64,000 bases of DNA. It comes from Novosphingobium sp. IK01 (GTDB lineage: Bacteria > Pseudomonadota > Alphaproteobacteria > Sphingomonadales > Sphingomonadaceae). Below, piece after piece: positions 19,111-28,385 of this stretch. The notes below the pieces were generated by a model. It was not told the origin of the DNA. It was given only the letters and a program-made list of their open reading frames with translations, and searched no databases. How positions within the stretch are numbered: position 1 is the first letter of the stretch; each line of letters begins with the position of its first letter. The stretch lies in assembly GCF_033242265.1 (NCBI RefSeq), contig NZ_BTFW01000001.1, positions 2,997,001-3,061,000 of the forward strand, read 5' to 3'. A program made the translations under genes and the position numbers.

Positions 19111-20125
19111 GGCAAGGCATCGTGCGGTGTCGCACGTCAGTATACCGGTTCGGCCGGCAAGATAACGAACTGCCAGATCGGCGTGTTCGCCACCTATGTG
19201 TCGGCGCGGGGCCATGCCTTTATCGATCGCGCTCTGTACTTGCCCAAGAACTGGACCGGCGATCCCGCGCGGCTTGTAGCTGCCCATGTGCCTGAAGCTG
19301 TAGCCTTTGCCACCAAGCCGGCGCTCGCGGTTCAAATGATACAGCGTGCGCTGGCAGCCGAAGTGCCGTTCTCCTGGGTTGCGGCGGATGCCGTGTATGG
19401 CGTCGGCGATGTAGAACAGACTCTACGCCGAGCCTGCAAAGGCTATGTTCTCGGGGTTAAATCGGACCACCGCTTCGGCTCCTGGGCTGGCAAACCTGTG
19501 GTCGCCGGCACAGCCCAGGAAATCGCACGGGACCTCGAACCAGAGGTATGGCAGCGCCTTTCTGCCGGTGAGGGCACGAAGGGCGCCCGGCTCCACGACT
19601 GGGCCTATTGCGAACTCGCCGATCTCGACGCCGACGAATATGATGAGACCCAATCAGGGCTGTGGACCCGCGGCCTTCTGATCCGCCGCAATATCAGCGA
19701 CGGTGATCTTGCCTTCTTCACGACCTGGTGCCCGGCTGGCACGGGCATCCAGACCCTCGTAGCCGTCGAAGGTCATCGCTGGGCGATCGAGGACAGCTTC
19801 GAGACCGCCAAAAACGAGCTCGGCCTCGACCACAACGAAACCCGGTCGTGGCATGGCTGGCATAGCCACGTCTCTCTCGTCATGCTTGCCTTCGCCATGA
19901 TGGCGGTGATCCGATATCGCGCTAATGACGCGACGCCCCCAAAAAGACCGAGGATGCGGACCAACAGAATCTGATCCGCTGGTCCATCCAGGAAATCCGA
20001 CGCATCGCCAACAGGCTTGCCCAGCGCCGCATCAAGCCCGCCTACGTCATCGCATGGTCATGTTGGCGACGCGCGCATCAAGCCGCCGCCAGACGCGCTC
20101 ATCTCAAAACAAAAATGCAACTGTA
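19111..20125 (+). pseudogene. IS701 transposase, C-terminal piece with frameshift
   Basis: The frame resumes after GGCAAGGCA with SCGVARQYTGSAGKITNCQ, continues YVSARGHAFIDRALYLPKNW and VAADAVYGVGD (second aspartate) and ends with the catalytic glutamate near HRWAIEDSFETAKNELG. A frameshift in the c/a run near 19935 diverts it to an early stop at 19974. In the other frame the usual tail (SIQEIRRIANRLAQ) continues to about 20125. With the mid-gene insertion this element is dead. Confidence 0.82.
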
Positions 20126-20138
20126 ATGCTAACCAGAT

Positions 20139-21435
20139 GGGCACCTCCAATTACCGCTGGTCAATTGAGGGTTGTGATGATTCACTGGCCTGGGACGATG
20201 GGAGTGGCAGATGCGTCAATCGGGGCTTTTCGGCTTATCGGATCACATGAAGCGGCTGTCTGCCCAGGGTGATCCGCTGGAGGCTCTGGAGCAAGTTATC
20301 GACTTTGAAGCGTTCCGGCCGACATTGGCGGCGGCGCTGGCCTACTCTCATGGAGCCAAGGGCGGGCGCCCGCCCTATGATCCGGTGGTGATGCTCAAGG
20401 TGCTGGTGCTTGCCGCGCAGAACAACGTCTCGGATGCGCGCATGGAATGGCTGATCCGCGACCGGTTGAGTTGGTTGCGGTTTCTGGGCTTCGACCTTGG
20501 CGCGGCAACGCCCGATGCCAACACGATCAGGACGTTCCGGGAGCGGCTGACCAATGCTGGGGCGCTCGACGGATTGTTCGCTGATTTTGACCGCCAGTTG
20601 AAGGAGCGAGGCTATTTGCCCATGGGCGGGCAGATCGTCGATGCCACACTGGTGGCGGCGCCCAAGCAGAGGAACACCGAGGCCGAGCGAATGGCGGTAA
20701 AAGAGGGCAAGAACGCCGCCGAGATCTGGCCGGACGAACCGGCCAAGGCGCGGCAGAAGGACACCGATGCACGCTGGACGCTGAAGTTCGCCAAGGCCCG
20801 CCCCACCGCCGATGGCAGGCCGCAGGCCGATATCGCCATCCCGAGCTTTGGCTACAAAAGCAGCATTGCGATTTGCCGGGCCTTCGGTTTCATCCGCAAG
20901 GGCAAGACCACCGACGGTGCGTGCTACGATGGGCGGATGTTGAGCGATGTCGTCACCAACGACAACACCGCCTCGGACGTCTGGGCGGATACCGCCTATC
21001 GCAGCCAGAGCAATGAGCGTTGGCTCAAGTCCCAGGGTCGGGTCAGCCGCATTCACCGCAGGAAGCCCAAGGGAAAGCCGATGCCCGCCAATGTCAGGCG
21101 CGGCAACGCCACCAAATCCAGCGTTCGCGCCCGGGTCGAGCATGTCTTTGCGCATCAGAAGGCAAAAATGGGCCTGTTCATCCGCACCATCGGCATCAAG
21201 CGCGCGGAGGCCAAAATTACGCTCGCAAACCTGGCCTTCAACATGCACCGCCTGGTCTTCCACGAGACGCGGGCGGCGGCGGGATAATTGCGCCTCAATG
21301 GCGGAAACCCGGCCCCCATACCGAGGCGGGGACGGTAAAATACCGACAAAATTGGGTGTTCCAGTGTTCACGCTCAGGCCAGCCCACCCTCATCACGCCT
21401 TCGCTGCCAAATCCGACCGGTAAATGGAGGTGTCC
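20139..21435 (+). mobile_element. IS5-A copy 2 (complete element)
   Basis: The ends gggcacctccaattaccg and its near complement ending ggaggtgtcc bound 1297 bases. The tetramer AGAT occurs on both sides (20135-20138 and 21436-21439), a clean target duplication in the orfA gene of IS3-C, so this copy inserted after IS3-C arrived. Confidence 0.92.
20211..21287 (+). CDS. IS5-family transposase (IS5-A copy 2)
   Basis: This full-length DDE transposase of 358 residues has catalytic sites QIVDATLVA, WADTAYRS and ARVEHVFAHQK. It differs from copy 1 at scattered residues, for instance in the N-terminal segment DPLEALEQVIDFEAF. With intact ends and a target duplication it may be active. Confidence 0.92.
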   Translation: MRQSGLFGLSDHMKRLSAQGDPLEALEQVIDFEAFRPTLAAALAYSHGAKGGRPPYDPVVMLKVLVLAAQNNVSDARMEWLIRDRLSWLRFLGFDLGAATPDANTIRTFRERLTNAGALDGLFADFDRQLKERGYLPMGGQIVDATLVAAPKQRNTEAERMAVKEGKNAAEIWPDEPAKARQKDTDARWTLKFAKARPTADGRPQADIAIPSFGYKSSIAICRAFGFIRKGKTTDGACYDGRMLSDVVTNDNTASDVWADTAYRSQSNERWLKSQGRVSRIHRRKPKGKPMPANVRRGNATKSSVRARVEHVFAHQKAKMGLFIRTIGIKRAEAKITLANLAFNMHRLVFHETRAAAG

Positions 21436-21629
21436 AGATCACGACTTGGCGCACCCAGTTACTGGAAGGGGCGGCGGGCATGTTCGGTGGCGAGAGTGCC
21501 GCGGAGAACGCGGAACCTGCCGTCGACGTCAAAACGCTTCACGCCAAGATCGGTGAACTGACGCTTGCGAACGATTTTTTGGCAGGCGCGCTCGGCAAAG
21601 CTGGTCTGTTGCCGAGCGCAAAGCGATGA
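21436..21629 (+). pseudogene. IS3-C orfA, C-terminal piece
   Basis: The segment reads ITTWRTQLLEGAAGMFGGES, then VKTLHAKIGELTLANDFLAG and stops at TGA near 21629, just after the orfB start. It is the coiled-coil half of OrfA, separated from its N-terminal piece at 14626-14744 by almost 6.7 kb of inserted DNA. Confidence 0.85.
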
Positions 21630-22453
21630 CTGATCGGTCACACAGCCTGCCGGTGGCGCGTCAGGCCAGGGAACTGGGGATCAGTCGAAGCAGCGTGTAT
21701 TATCTGTCCGCGCCGGTGTCCGCGACCGACCTGGGCATCATGCGGCGCATGGACGAGTTGCACCTGGAATACCCGTTTGCGGGCAGCCGGATGCTGCGCG
21801 ACCTGCTGCGTCAGGACGGCACCGCGATCGGGCGCTGCCACGTCGCCACCTTGATGAAGAGGATGGCGATCGAGGCGATCTATCGCCGGCCCAACACGTC
21901 GAAGCCCGCCACTGGGCACAGGATCTACCCGTATTTGCTGCGGAAATTGCCAATCACACGGCCCAGTCAGGTGTGGGCAACAGACATCAGCTACATCCCC
22001 ATGGCCCGGGGCTTTGTCTATCTGGTCGTCATTGTCGACTGGTTCAGCCGCAAGGTTCTGAGCCACCGCGTATCGATCGCGATGGAGGCCGATTTCTGCG
22101 TTGAGGCGCTGGAGGAAGCGATCGCTCGCTATGGTAGGCCGGAGATCTTCAACACCGACCAGGGCAGCCAATTCACGAGCATGGCCTTCACTGGTGTACT
22201 CCTGCGCGAGAAGATCGCCATAAGCATGGATGGCAGGGGCGCCTGGCGCGACAATGTCGTGGTCGAGCGCTTGTGGCGATCGGTCAAATATGAGGAAGTC
22301 TATCTCAAGGCCTATGGCACGGTCAGCGAGGCCCGGGCCGGAATTGGTCGGTATCTGCGCTTTTACAACGAGAAGAGGCCCCATTCGAGCCTGGCTGCTC
22401 GAACGCCCGACCAATCCTATTTTGACAATCTGCCCACGACAATGGCAGCATGA
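21626..22453 (+). CDS. IS3-C orfB transposase
   Basis: This integrase-core protein of 275 residues has the DDE triad in VWATDISYIPM, IFNTDQGSQFTS and VVERLWRSVKYE. It overlaps the end of orfA by four bases (ATGA), as usual for IS3 elements. The gene itself is intact, but OrfA is split, so the element probably needs help in trans. Downstream an inverted repeat (22462-22480 and 22506-22524) could act as a terminator inside the element end. Confidence 0.85.
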   Translation: MTDRSHSLPVARQARELGISRSSVYYLSAPVSATDLGIMRRMDELHLEYPFAGSRMLRDLLRQDGTAIGRCHVATLMKRMAIEAIYRRPNTSKPATGHRIYPYLLRKLPITRPSQVWATDISYIPMARGFVYLVVIVDWFSRKVLSHRVSIAMEADFCVEALEEAIARYGRPEIFNTDQGSQFTSMAFTGVLLREKIAISMDGRGAWRDNVVVERLWRSVKYEEVYLKAYGTVSEARAGIGRYLRFYNEKRPHSSLAARTPDQSYFDNLPTTMAA

Positions 22454-22594
22454 CTTTTGGCCGCCGGTGCAGGGCCTCATTCCAGTCGGGCTACGCCCTT
22501 CTTCCATGAGGCCCCGCACCGGCGTATGAAACGACACCGGCAGATGATCCACTTATCGGTGGCCAATCGCTGTTCAGGCTAACCCGGCCACCTC

Positions 22595-22828
22595 TTTTTT
22601 GTTGGGCGCGCCCTGTTTTAATGTATTTTTGCACCGTATTTGCAGTAATTCGTCATGTCTTCAATTGGTCGCAATTGTGCACATGCAGCATAAAGGCATT
22701 GACGGGCGCCTTGTTAATGGCAGATAGTTTGTAAGAAGCTCTGGCAGAGAGGTTGGTGGCACGGCGAGCCCGAAGGGGTCTTTGCTGTCGGTCGACAGGC
22801 TGTCTTCGATGATTGAAGGGAACGGGCG
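22595..22828. other. Spacer between IS3-C and gmd
   Basis: This 234-base non-coding stretch is A/T-rich at first (ttttttgttgg, taatgtatttttgc) and probably carries the promoter for gmd. TTGACG at 22699-22704 is a possible -35 element, but no convincing -10 is placed. Nothing else is recognised. Confidence 0.4.
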
Positions 22829-23956
22829 TTGAGCGGTAAGAAGGTTGCCCTTATCACGGGCGTGACGGGCCAGGACGGTTCTTATCTGGCGGAATTTCTG
22901 CTCGAAAAGGGCTATGAGGTGCATGGTATCAAGCGCCGTGCCTCGCTGTTCAATACGCAGCGTATCGATCATATCTACCAGGATCCGCACACTCCGTCGC
23001 CTGATCTCAAGCTGCACTATGGCGACTTGTCGGATACCTCGAACCTGACGCGTATCGTTCAGGAAATCCAGCCGGACGAAGTCTACAATCTGGGCGCGCA
23101 GAGCCACGTCGCTGTCAGCTTCGAGGCTCCTGAATATACCGCCGATGTCGACGCCATCGGGACGCTGCGCCTGCTTGAGGCGATCCGTTTCCTCGGTCTG
23201 GAAAAGAAGACCCGCTTCTATCAGGCTTCGACTTCTGAACTCTATGGTCTGGTTCAGGAAATTCCGCAGCGCGAGACGACGCCGTTCTATCCGCGTTCGC
23301 CCTACGCCGTGGCCAAGCTCTATGCCTACTGGATCACGGTCAACTACCGTGAAGCCTATGGCATGTATGCGTGCAACGGTGTGCTGTTCAACCACGAGAG
23401 CCCGCGTCGCGGCGAAACCTTTGTGACCCGCAAGATCACGCGCGGCCTTGCCAATATCGCGCAAGGGCTCGAGCCGTGCCTCTACATGGGCAACATTGAT
23501 TCCCTGCGCGACTGGGGGCACGCCAAGGACTATGTCCGCATGCAGTGGATGATGCTGCAGCAGGACCAGCCCGAAGACTTCGTGATCGCCACCGGCGTCC
23601 AGTATTCGGTGCGCGAGTTCATCACCTGGTCAGCGGCGCACCTGGGCATCACGCTGCGTTTCGAGGGTGAGGGCGTCGACGAGGTCGGCATCGTCGACGC
23701 GGTGACCGGCCAGGACGCTCCCTCGGTGGCCGAGGGCGATGTGATCGTGCGCATCGATCCGCGTTATTTCCGCCCCGCCGAAGTCGAGACGCTGCTGGGC
23801 GATCCGGCCAAGGCCAAGGAAAAGCTGGGCTGGGTGCCGGAAATCAAGGTCCAGACCATGTGCGAGGAAATGGTCGCCGAGGATCTCAAGGTCGCCAAGC
23901 GTCACGCCCTGCTCAAGCAGCATGGCTTCAACGTTCCGGTCTCGCTGGAATCCTGA
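22829..23956 (+). CDS. gmd: GDP-mannose 4,6-dehydratase
   Basis: This SDR of 375 residues converts GDP-mannose to GDP-4-keto-6-deoxy-mannose. The NADP-binding motif is TGVTGQDG near residues 10-17, the catalytic residues are in ASTSELYG (around T134-E136) and Y159/K163 in [10 protein letters not shown], and [16 protein letters not shown] is diagnostic of Gmd. The start codon is TTG 22829 with AAGGG about eight bases upstream. There is no better in-frame ATG or GTG. fcl follows after 15 bases. Confidence 0.96.
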   Translation: MSGKKVALITGVTGQDGSYLAEFLLEKGYEVHGIKRRASLFNTQRIDHIYQDPHTPSPDLKLHYGDLSDTSNLTRIVQEIQPDEVYNLGAQSHVAVSFEAPEYTADVDAIGTLRLLEAIRFLGLEKKTRFYQASTSELYGLVQEIPQRETTPFYPRSPYAVAKLYAYWITVNYREAYGMYACNGVLFNHESPRRGETFVTRKITRGLANIAQGLEPCLYMGNIDSLRDWGHAKDYVRMQWMMLQQDQPEDFVIATGVQYSVREFITWSAAHLGITLRFEGEGVDEVGIVDAVTGQDAPSVAEGDVIVRIDPRYFRPAEVETLLGDPAKAKEKLGWVPEIKVQTMCEEMVAEDLKVAKRHALLKQHGFNVPVSLES

Positions 23957-23971
23957 AGGGAGCACAAGGCG

Positions 23972-24937
23972 ATGCGTGTCTTCGTTGCAGGCCACCGCGG
24001 CATGGTGGGCGGGGCTATCACCCGCAAGCTGACCGAGCGGGGGGTGGACGTGGTGACACGCACGCGCACCCAGCTCGATCTGACCAGTCAGGATGCGGTG
24101 AAGGCCTTCTTCGCCGCCGAGCCGGTCGATGCGGTCGTGCTGGCGGCGGCCAAGGTGGGGGGCATCCATGCCAACAACACCTACCCGGCCGACTTCATCT
24201 ACGAAAACCTGATGATCGAGTGCAACGTGATCCATCAGGCCTTTGCTGCAGGCGTCGGCAAGCTCTTGTTTCTGGGCTCTTCGTGCATCTATCCTCGCGC
24301 CGTGGCCCAGCCCATGCGCGAGGATGCGCTGCTGACCGGCATTCTCGAACCCACGAACGAGCCCTATGCGGTCGCCAAGATCGCCGGGATCAAGCTGTGC
24401 GAGAGCTACAACCGGCAATATGGCACCGACTATCGCAGCGTGATGCCCACCAACCTCTATGGTCCGGGGGACAACTTCCATCCCGAGAACAGCCATGTCA
24501 TGCCCGCGCTTATCCGCCGCTTCCACGAAGCCGTGCGTGATGGCGTGAAGCAGGTGGCAATCTGGGGATCGGGCACGCCGCGTCGTGAATTCCTCCATGT
24601 GGACGACATGGCGCAGGCCTCGCTCTTCGTGCTCGACCTCCCGCTGGAGGTGTACGAGGCCAATACCCAGCCCATGCTCAGCCACATCAACGTCGGCTAT
24701 GGCGAGGACGTGACCATTCGCGAACTGGCGGAACTGGTGGCCAGGGTCACCGGCTTTACCGGCGAGATCGTGTTCGATGCCAGCAAGCCCGACGGCACCA
24801 TGCGCAAGCTCATGGATTCGAGCCGTCTTGAGGCGATGGGCTGGAAACCCTCGGTCGTCCTCGAACAGGGCGTGGCCGAAACCTACCAGTGGTTTCTCGA
24901 CAATGTCGTGCAGGAGCGATCGGTTGCTCCTGCCTGA
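23972..24937 (+). CDS. fcl: GDP-L-fucose synthase
   Basis: This protein of 321 residues performs the 3,5-epimerisation and 4-reduction that give GDP-L-fucose. It has GHRGMVG (residues 7-13), LGSSCIYP and the Y132/K136 pair in [13 protein letters not shown]. It directly follows gmd, matching the gmd-fcl order of colanic-acid-type clusters. Its last 175 codons are identical to those at the left window edge. Confidence 0.96.
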   Translation: MRVFVAGHRGMVGGAITRKLTERGVDVVTRTRTQLDLTSQDAVKAFFAAEPVDAVVLAAAKVGGIHANNTYPADFIYENLMIECNVIHQAFAAGVGKLLFLGSSCIYPRAVAQPMREDALLTGILEPTNEPYAVAKIAGIKLCESYNRQYGTDYRSVMPTNLYGPGDNFHPENSHVMPALIRRFHEAVRDGVKQVAIWGSGTPRREFLHVDDMAQASLFVLDLPLEVYEANTQPMLSHINVGYGEDVTIRELAELVARVTGFTGEIVFDASKPDGTMRKLMDSSRLEAMGWKPSVVLEQGVAETYQWFLDNVVQERSVAPA

Positions 24938-25138
24938 TGATCCGGTCGCCACGATAATGCTCCCCCCGCTTCTTGTCTGGCAGGTCTGATCTCGTGAACA
25001 TCCTGATCCTGGGTATCAATTACGCGCCCGAAATGGTCGGCATCGGGCCTTATACGGCGGGCACGGCGCAGTTTCTGGCGCAAGCCGGACACAGTGTTAC
25101 GGTCGTTGCATCCAAGCCCTATTACCCGCAGTGGAAGG
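24411..25138 (+). repeat. 728-bp exact direct repeat, right arm
   Basis: This is the copy of bases 1-728 within the intact fcl and wcaI genes. Matching ends at base 25138, codon 49 of wcaI counted from GTG 24994. Confidence 0.95.
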
Positions 25139-26205
25139 TCGATCCGGCCTATGCCGGAGGTGGGGCACGGGTTTCGGTGGAGAAGGGCGTGCGCGTGGTC
25201 CGCGTGCCCAACTATGTGCCCGAGAATCCGGATGGCAAGCGGCGCCTGCTGCACCATATGACCTTTACGGCAAGGGCTCTGTCCACGCTTCTGGCCGAAG
25301 CGCGCCGCAACAAGCCCGATGTCGTGATCGGCATCGCGCCTTCGCTGATCTCGATGATGGCCGCGCGCGTCGTGGCGCGGCAGACCGGCGCCAAGTTCTG
25401 GCTGCATATCCAGGATTTCGAGGTCGAAGCCGCTTTCGCTACCGGCCTGCTCAAGGATGGCGGCATGCTGGGCCATGCGGCGCGGCGGTTCGAGAGTTGG
25501 GCTATCGCGGCTGACCGCGTGAGCACGATTTCGCTCCAGATGTGCGCCAAGCTGCGCGAAAAGGGCGTGCCTGCCGACCATATCGTCGAATTCCGCAACT
25601 GGGCCAATATCGATGAAGTCGTGCCCCTTGAGGGGCCTTCGTCCTATCGGGCCGAATGGGGCATAGAGCGGCCCCATGTGGCGATCTATTCGGGCAATAT
25701 CGCCAACAAGCAGGGCATCGAGATCGTGGTCGAGGCCGCGCGCCTGCTCCGGCATCGGAAGGACCTGATGTTCGTTGTCTGCGGCAACGGCCCCAACCGC
25801 GCGCGCCTGATCGAAAGCTCGGTCGACCTCGACAACATCCAGTTCCACGACCTGCAACCGCGCGAGCGCCTGTCCGACCTCCTGGGCATGGCCAGCGTCC
25901 ATCTCCTCCCCCAGATCGCCGGGGCCGCCGACCTGGTGCTCCCCTCCAAGCTCACCAACATGCTCGCCTCAGGCCGCGCCATCGCCGCCACCGCCGAACC
26001 GGGCACTGGCCTTGCCGCCGAAATGGAAGGCTGCGGCCTGATCACCCCTCCGGGCGACGTCAGGCGCTTTGCCGGAGCGATCGAAGCCCTTCTGGATGAC
26101 GCCGCCCAGCGCGAAGCCTTCGGCCAGACCGCCCGCCAGCGCGCAGAAGAACGCTGGAGCCGTGCCAGGATTCTTGCCCAGTTTGCTCGCGAGTTGTTGA
26201 GGTGA
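24994..26205 (+). CDS. wcaI: WcaI-type glycosyltransferase (putative fucosyltransferase)
   Basis: This GT4 enzyme of 403 residues resembles colanic-acid WcaI: INYAPEMVGIGPYT at the N-terminus, WLHIQDFEVEAAFATGLLK in the middle, and VLPSKLTNMLASGRA then EPGTGLAAEMEGCG at the donor site. I prefer GTG 24994 (MNILILGINYAPE after initiation), with AGG nine bases upstream, over TTG 24973. Its place after gmd-fcl suggests GDP-fucose as donor, by analogy with E. coli. This is inferred rather than shown. Confidence 0.85.
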   Translation: MNILILGINYAPEMVGIGPYTAGTAQFLAQAGHSVTVVASKPYYPQWKVDPAYAGGGARVSVEKGVRVVRVPNYVPENPDGKRRLLHHMTFTARALSTLLAEARRNKPDVVIGIAPSLISMMAARVVARQTGAKFWLHIQDFEVEAAFATGLLKDGGMLGHAARRFESWAIAADRVSTISLQMCAKLREKGVPADHIVEFRNWANIDEVVPLEGPSSYRAEWGIERPHVAIYSGNIANKQGIEIVVEAARLLRHRKDLMFVVCGNGPNRARLIESSVDLDNIQFHDLQPRERLSDLLGMASVHLLPQIAGAADLVLPSKLTNMLASGRAIAATAEPGTGLAAEMEGCGLITPPGDVRRFAGAIEALLDDAAQREAFGQTARQRAEERWSRARILAQFARELLR

Positions 26206-26221
26206 GGTGGTATTGGCCTGC

Positions 26222-26292
26222 TGCCGGTTTGATGGACACCGAGATAAGCTTCTTTAGGCTACCCCCGCCTGGCGTTCGAAGTCGATAGGGCT
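26222..26292 (-). pseudogene. IS3-family orfB, last codons and right end
   Basis: The minus strand encodes LSPIDFERQAGVA and a stop, the typical C-terminus of an IS3-group transposase, followed by an element end reading tcatctcggtgtccat-like on that strand. The rest was removed by the IS1031-type element inserted at TGA. Confidence 0.7.
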
Positions 26293-26522
26293 GAGAGCCT
26301 GATCCGAAAGTTTCTCATGCGCAGCAATAGGTTGCGGTTCTTCGGCTGACCATGCGGATGGAAGCGATGAGCGCCCAGGCAGTTGAAGATGCGATGGTGT
26401 TTTCCCAATCCTTGGCCAGGCGGCGGCACCTGCCCAGCCATGCAAAGGTCCTTTCGACAACCCACCGGCGAGGCAGAATGACGAAGCCCTTGGCGGCATC
26501 CGAGCGTTTGATGATCTCGATG
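26293..26522 (-). pseudogene. IS1031-type IS5-family transposase, C-terminal remnant
   Basis: The terminus gagcctgatccgaaagtt follows TGA (26290-26292 region, TNA target). The minus-strand frame reads EIIKRSDAAKGFVILPRRWV, VERTFAWLGRCRRLAKDWEN and stops at 26315-26317. It corresponds to the catalytic-glutamate end of the transposase. The left half is missing because IS3-B was inserted and nothing of it is found beyond. Confidence 0.8.
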
Positions 26523-26585
26523 TGAGGTGGTGCCGATTTTCTGGACAGGGTGATAAGCTCAGCCTGACCTGAGGAACGGACCGGA

Positions 26586-26870
26586 ATGAAGACGACGAGA
26601 AAGCGCTACAGCGCGGATTTCAAAGCCAAGGTTGCGATGGAAGCGATCCGGGGCGATTTGACGCTGGCGGAACTGGCTGCCAAGCACGGCGTGCATCACA
26701 CGATGATCGGCGCATGGAAGCGTCAGGCGATGGATGGCATGGCCAGCCTGTTTGACGGCGGCGATCAGGCTGCCAAGGCGTCCAGTGAGGCGGAGATCGA
26801 GAAACTGCACGCCAAGATCGGGCAACTGCTGGTGGAGCGAGATTTTTTGGCACGCGCCTCCGGTCGGTGA
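26586..26870 (+). CDS. IS3-B orfA
   Basis: This protein of 94 residues is an IS3 OrfA with a helix-turn-helix (LTLAELAAKHGVHHTMIGAW) and a C-terminal coiled coil (EAEIEKLHAKIGQLLVERDF). It overlaps orfB by four bases, the usual place of programmed frameshifting or coupled translation. Confidence 0.9.
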   Translation: MKTTRKRYSADFKAKVAMEAIRGDLTLAELAAKHGVHHTMIGAWKRQAMDGMASLFDGGDQAAKASSEAEIEKLHAKIGQLLVERDFLARASGR

Positions 26871-27757
26871 GTATGGATCGGAGGCGAAAGATGATCGAGC
26901 CCGACAACCCGGACCTGTCGATCACGGCGCAATGCCGCCTGCTCTCCATCAGCCGCTCGGGCTATTATTACGCGCCGGTGCCGGAGAATGGCGCCACGCT
27001 GGCGCTGATGGCCGTGATCGACCAAGTGTTCATGGATTGCCCGTGGTATGGCAGCCGGCAGATGGCTCGTCACCTGCAGCGGATGGGCCATGCCGTTGGT
27101 CGCCGCCGGGTACGGCGCCTGATGGCCAAGATGGGTCTGGCGGCGATATACCAACGGCCGCGTACCAGCGATCCGCACCCCGAGCATCGGATCTATCCGT
27201 ATCTGCTGCGCGATTTGGCCATCACGCGGCCCAATCAAGTGTGGTGCGCGGATGTGACGTATCTGCCGATGCGGCGCGGCTTTCTGTATCTGGTGGCCAT
27301 CATGGATTGGGCAACTCGCCAGGTGCTGGCCTGGCGCATATCCAACACGATGGACGCCGGGTTCTGCGTCGAGGCGCTGCAGGACGCCATGGCCCGCTAC
27401 GGCAAGCCTGAGATCTTCAATACCGATCAGGGCAGTCAATTTACCAGTCATGCCTTCACCAGCGTGCTGCGGGCAGCAGAGGTGCGGATCAGCATGGATG
27501 GGCGAGGCCGCTGGATGGACAACGTCTTCATCGAACGCCTCTGGCGATCAGTGAAATACGAGTGCGTTTATCTCCACACCTTCGAGACTGGCAGCGAACT
27601 GCGGGCGGGTCTGGCGCGCTGGTTCACCTACTATAACCACCATAGGCCCCATTCCGCCCTTGCCGGCAGAACCCCGGCAAAGGCATATGGACACATCGCT
27701 CCATCAGATCATGGGGGGCATGCCCCCCATGATCTGATGACCAAACTCGCGGCATGA
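26867..27757 (+). CDS. IS3-B orfB transposase
   Basis: This integrase-core transposase of 296 residues has the DDE triad in VWCADVTYLPM, IFNTDQGSQFTS and FIERLWRSVKYE. The last ~20 codons are unusual: they contain a perfect 38-base palindrome (27702-27739) encoding HGGHAPHD-like sequence in place of the normal short tail. GTG 26867 is the likely start, coupled to orfA. Confidence 0.88.
   Translation: MSMDRRRKMIEPDNPDLSITAQCRLLSISRSGYYYAPVPENGATLALMAVIDQVFMDCPWYGSRQMARHLQRMGHAVGRRRVRRLMAKMGLAAIYQRPRTSDPHPEHRIYPYLLRDLAITRPNQVWCADVTYLPMRRGFLYLVAIMDWATRQVLAWRISNTMDAGFCVEALQDAMARYGKPEIFNTDQGSQFTSHAFTSVLRAAEVRISMDGRGRWMDNVFIERLWRSVKYECVYLHTFETGSELRAGLARWFTYYNHHRPHSALAGRTPAKAYGHIAPSDHGGHAPHDLMTKLAA
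27702..27739. repeat. Perfect 38-bp palindrome inside a transposase gene
   Basis: The left arm catcagatcatggggggca (27702-27720) is followed directly by its exact complement (27721-27739) with no loop. It lies in the 3' end of IS3-B orfB. Confidence 0.9.
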
Positions 27758-27973
27758 CGACATCGGCTTGAGCTTAACTTTGCCGCGAACCTGTAGCACG
27801 GCAATCTGGATGAGAACGCGCGACAATGAAGATGAGAATCCGGTGTGTTGGGATCGGCGCGGGGCGTAGCCCGGAGCCGATCCCAACACACCGGAGGCAT
27901 TCTGTTTCAGAGTGTCTGTGATGGTCGTGGTGGCCGCTATGCATGAGGTTTTCCCAGAAGGAGGACCTGACGT
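27758..27973. other. Unassigned spacer with a strong hairpin
   Basis: The 216 bases between IS3-B orfB and the IS21 fragment have no coding potential that I recognise. A 19-base arm ccggtgtgttgggatcggc (about 27840-27858) pairs perfectly with 27876-27894 across a 17-base loop. The stem could be a terminator or attenuator, but no T-run follows it. It may belong to the lost end of an IS element. Confidence 0.6.
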
Positions 27974-28335
27974 GTGGCCGGTCGACACATCAATGATCAT
28001 CAGGTGAGACTTTTCATGACCAACAGACGTAATGCGCCCGTCGCTCTGGCGGCGGCAAAGGCCGGGTTCAGCACGGCCACCGGCTACCGCTTGCTGCAAA
28101 GCGGCGAACTCCCATCCCAGAGGCAAAGCGCTCGCAGCCGCAGACGCCCAGATCCCTTGGCGGGGATATTCGAAGAGATTGTCGTCCCCATGTTAGAGGC
28201 GTCTCCGGGGCTGCGGCCCATCGCAATCTTCGAGGAACTGCGGCGCCGATCTCCAGAGACCGAGTTTGGCTCACGACGGACGCTGGAACGGCGCATCCGT
28301 CATTGGCGCGCATTGCATGGGCAAGACCGTGAAGT
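27974..28335 (+). pseudogene. IS21-type transposase (IstA), N-terminal remnant
   Basis: The frame starts MAGRHINDHQVRLFMTNRRN and continues AAAKAGFSTATGYRLL, RRRPDPLAGIFEEIVVPML and RRTLERRIRHWRALHGQ, the N-terminal region of IS21-family IstA. It is cut at 28336 by the left end of IS3-D, and the catalytic domain and istB are absent from the window. Confidence 0.82.
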
Positions 28336-28385
28336 TGAAGCGCCCCGGGTTTCCCGGAGGCTCCGATTTGTGAGAAGGAGCTTTC

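Larger units (their letters stand above)
14745..20128 (+). mobile_element. IS701-family element split by an IS256-type nest
   Basis: The ends are perfect inverted repeats, cattacagttgca at 14745-14757 and tgcaactgtaatg at 20116-20128. The flanking tetramers CTAG (14741-14744) and CTAA (20129-20132) fit the YTAR target of the family. Element DNA is 14745-15149 plus 19111-20128, about 1.4 kb when joined. The inserted IS256-type nest is flanked by the 9-base repeat GGCAAGGCA. Confidence 0.85.
14541..22594 (+). mobile_element. IS3-C, an IS3-family element split by nested insertions
   Basis: The left end (gaggtggcctggagaatctg, from 14542) and the right end (cccggccacctc, to 22594) are imperfect inverted repeats. 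Element DNA is 14541-14744 plus 21436-22594, about 1.36 kb when joined, the normal IS3 size. The orfA reading frame reconstructs across the insertion as QQFDVHA-NQ-ITTWRTQLLEG, which confirms the split. The inserted material is the IS701 nest (14745-20128) and IS5-A copy 2 (20139-21435). Confidence 0.88.
26523..27770 (+). mobile_element. IS3-B copy 2
   Basis: The left end tgaggtggtgccgatttt is at 26523 and both genes are complete. A matching right inverted repeat is not visible after orfB, so the right boundary is approximate and may have been deleted. The left 317 bases are duplicated at 9287-9603. Confidence 0.8.

Noticed and set aside
9287..26523. Composite transposon bounded by two IS3-B copies carrying gmd-fcl
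   Set aside because: The left copy lacks its right end and orfB, no common target repeat frames the unit, and many other insertions interrupt it.
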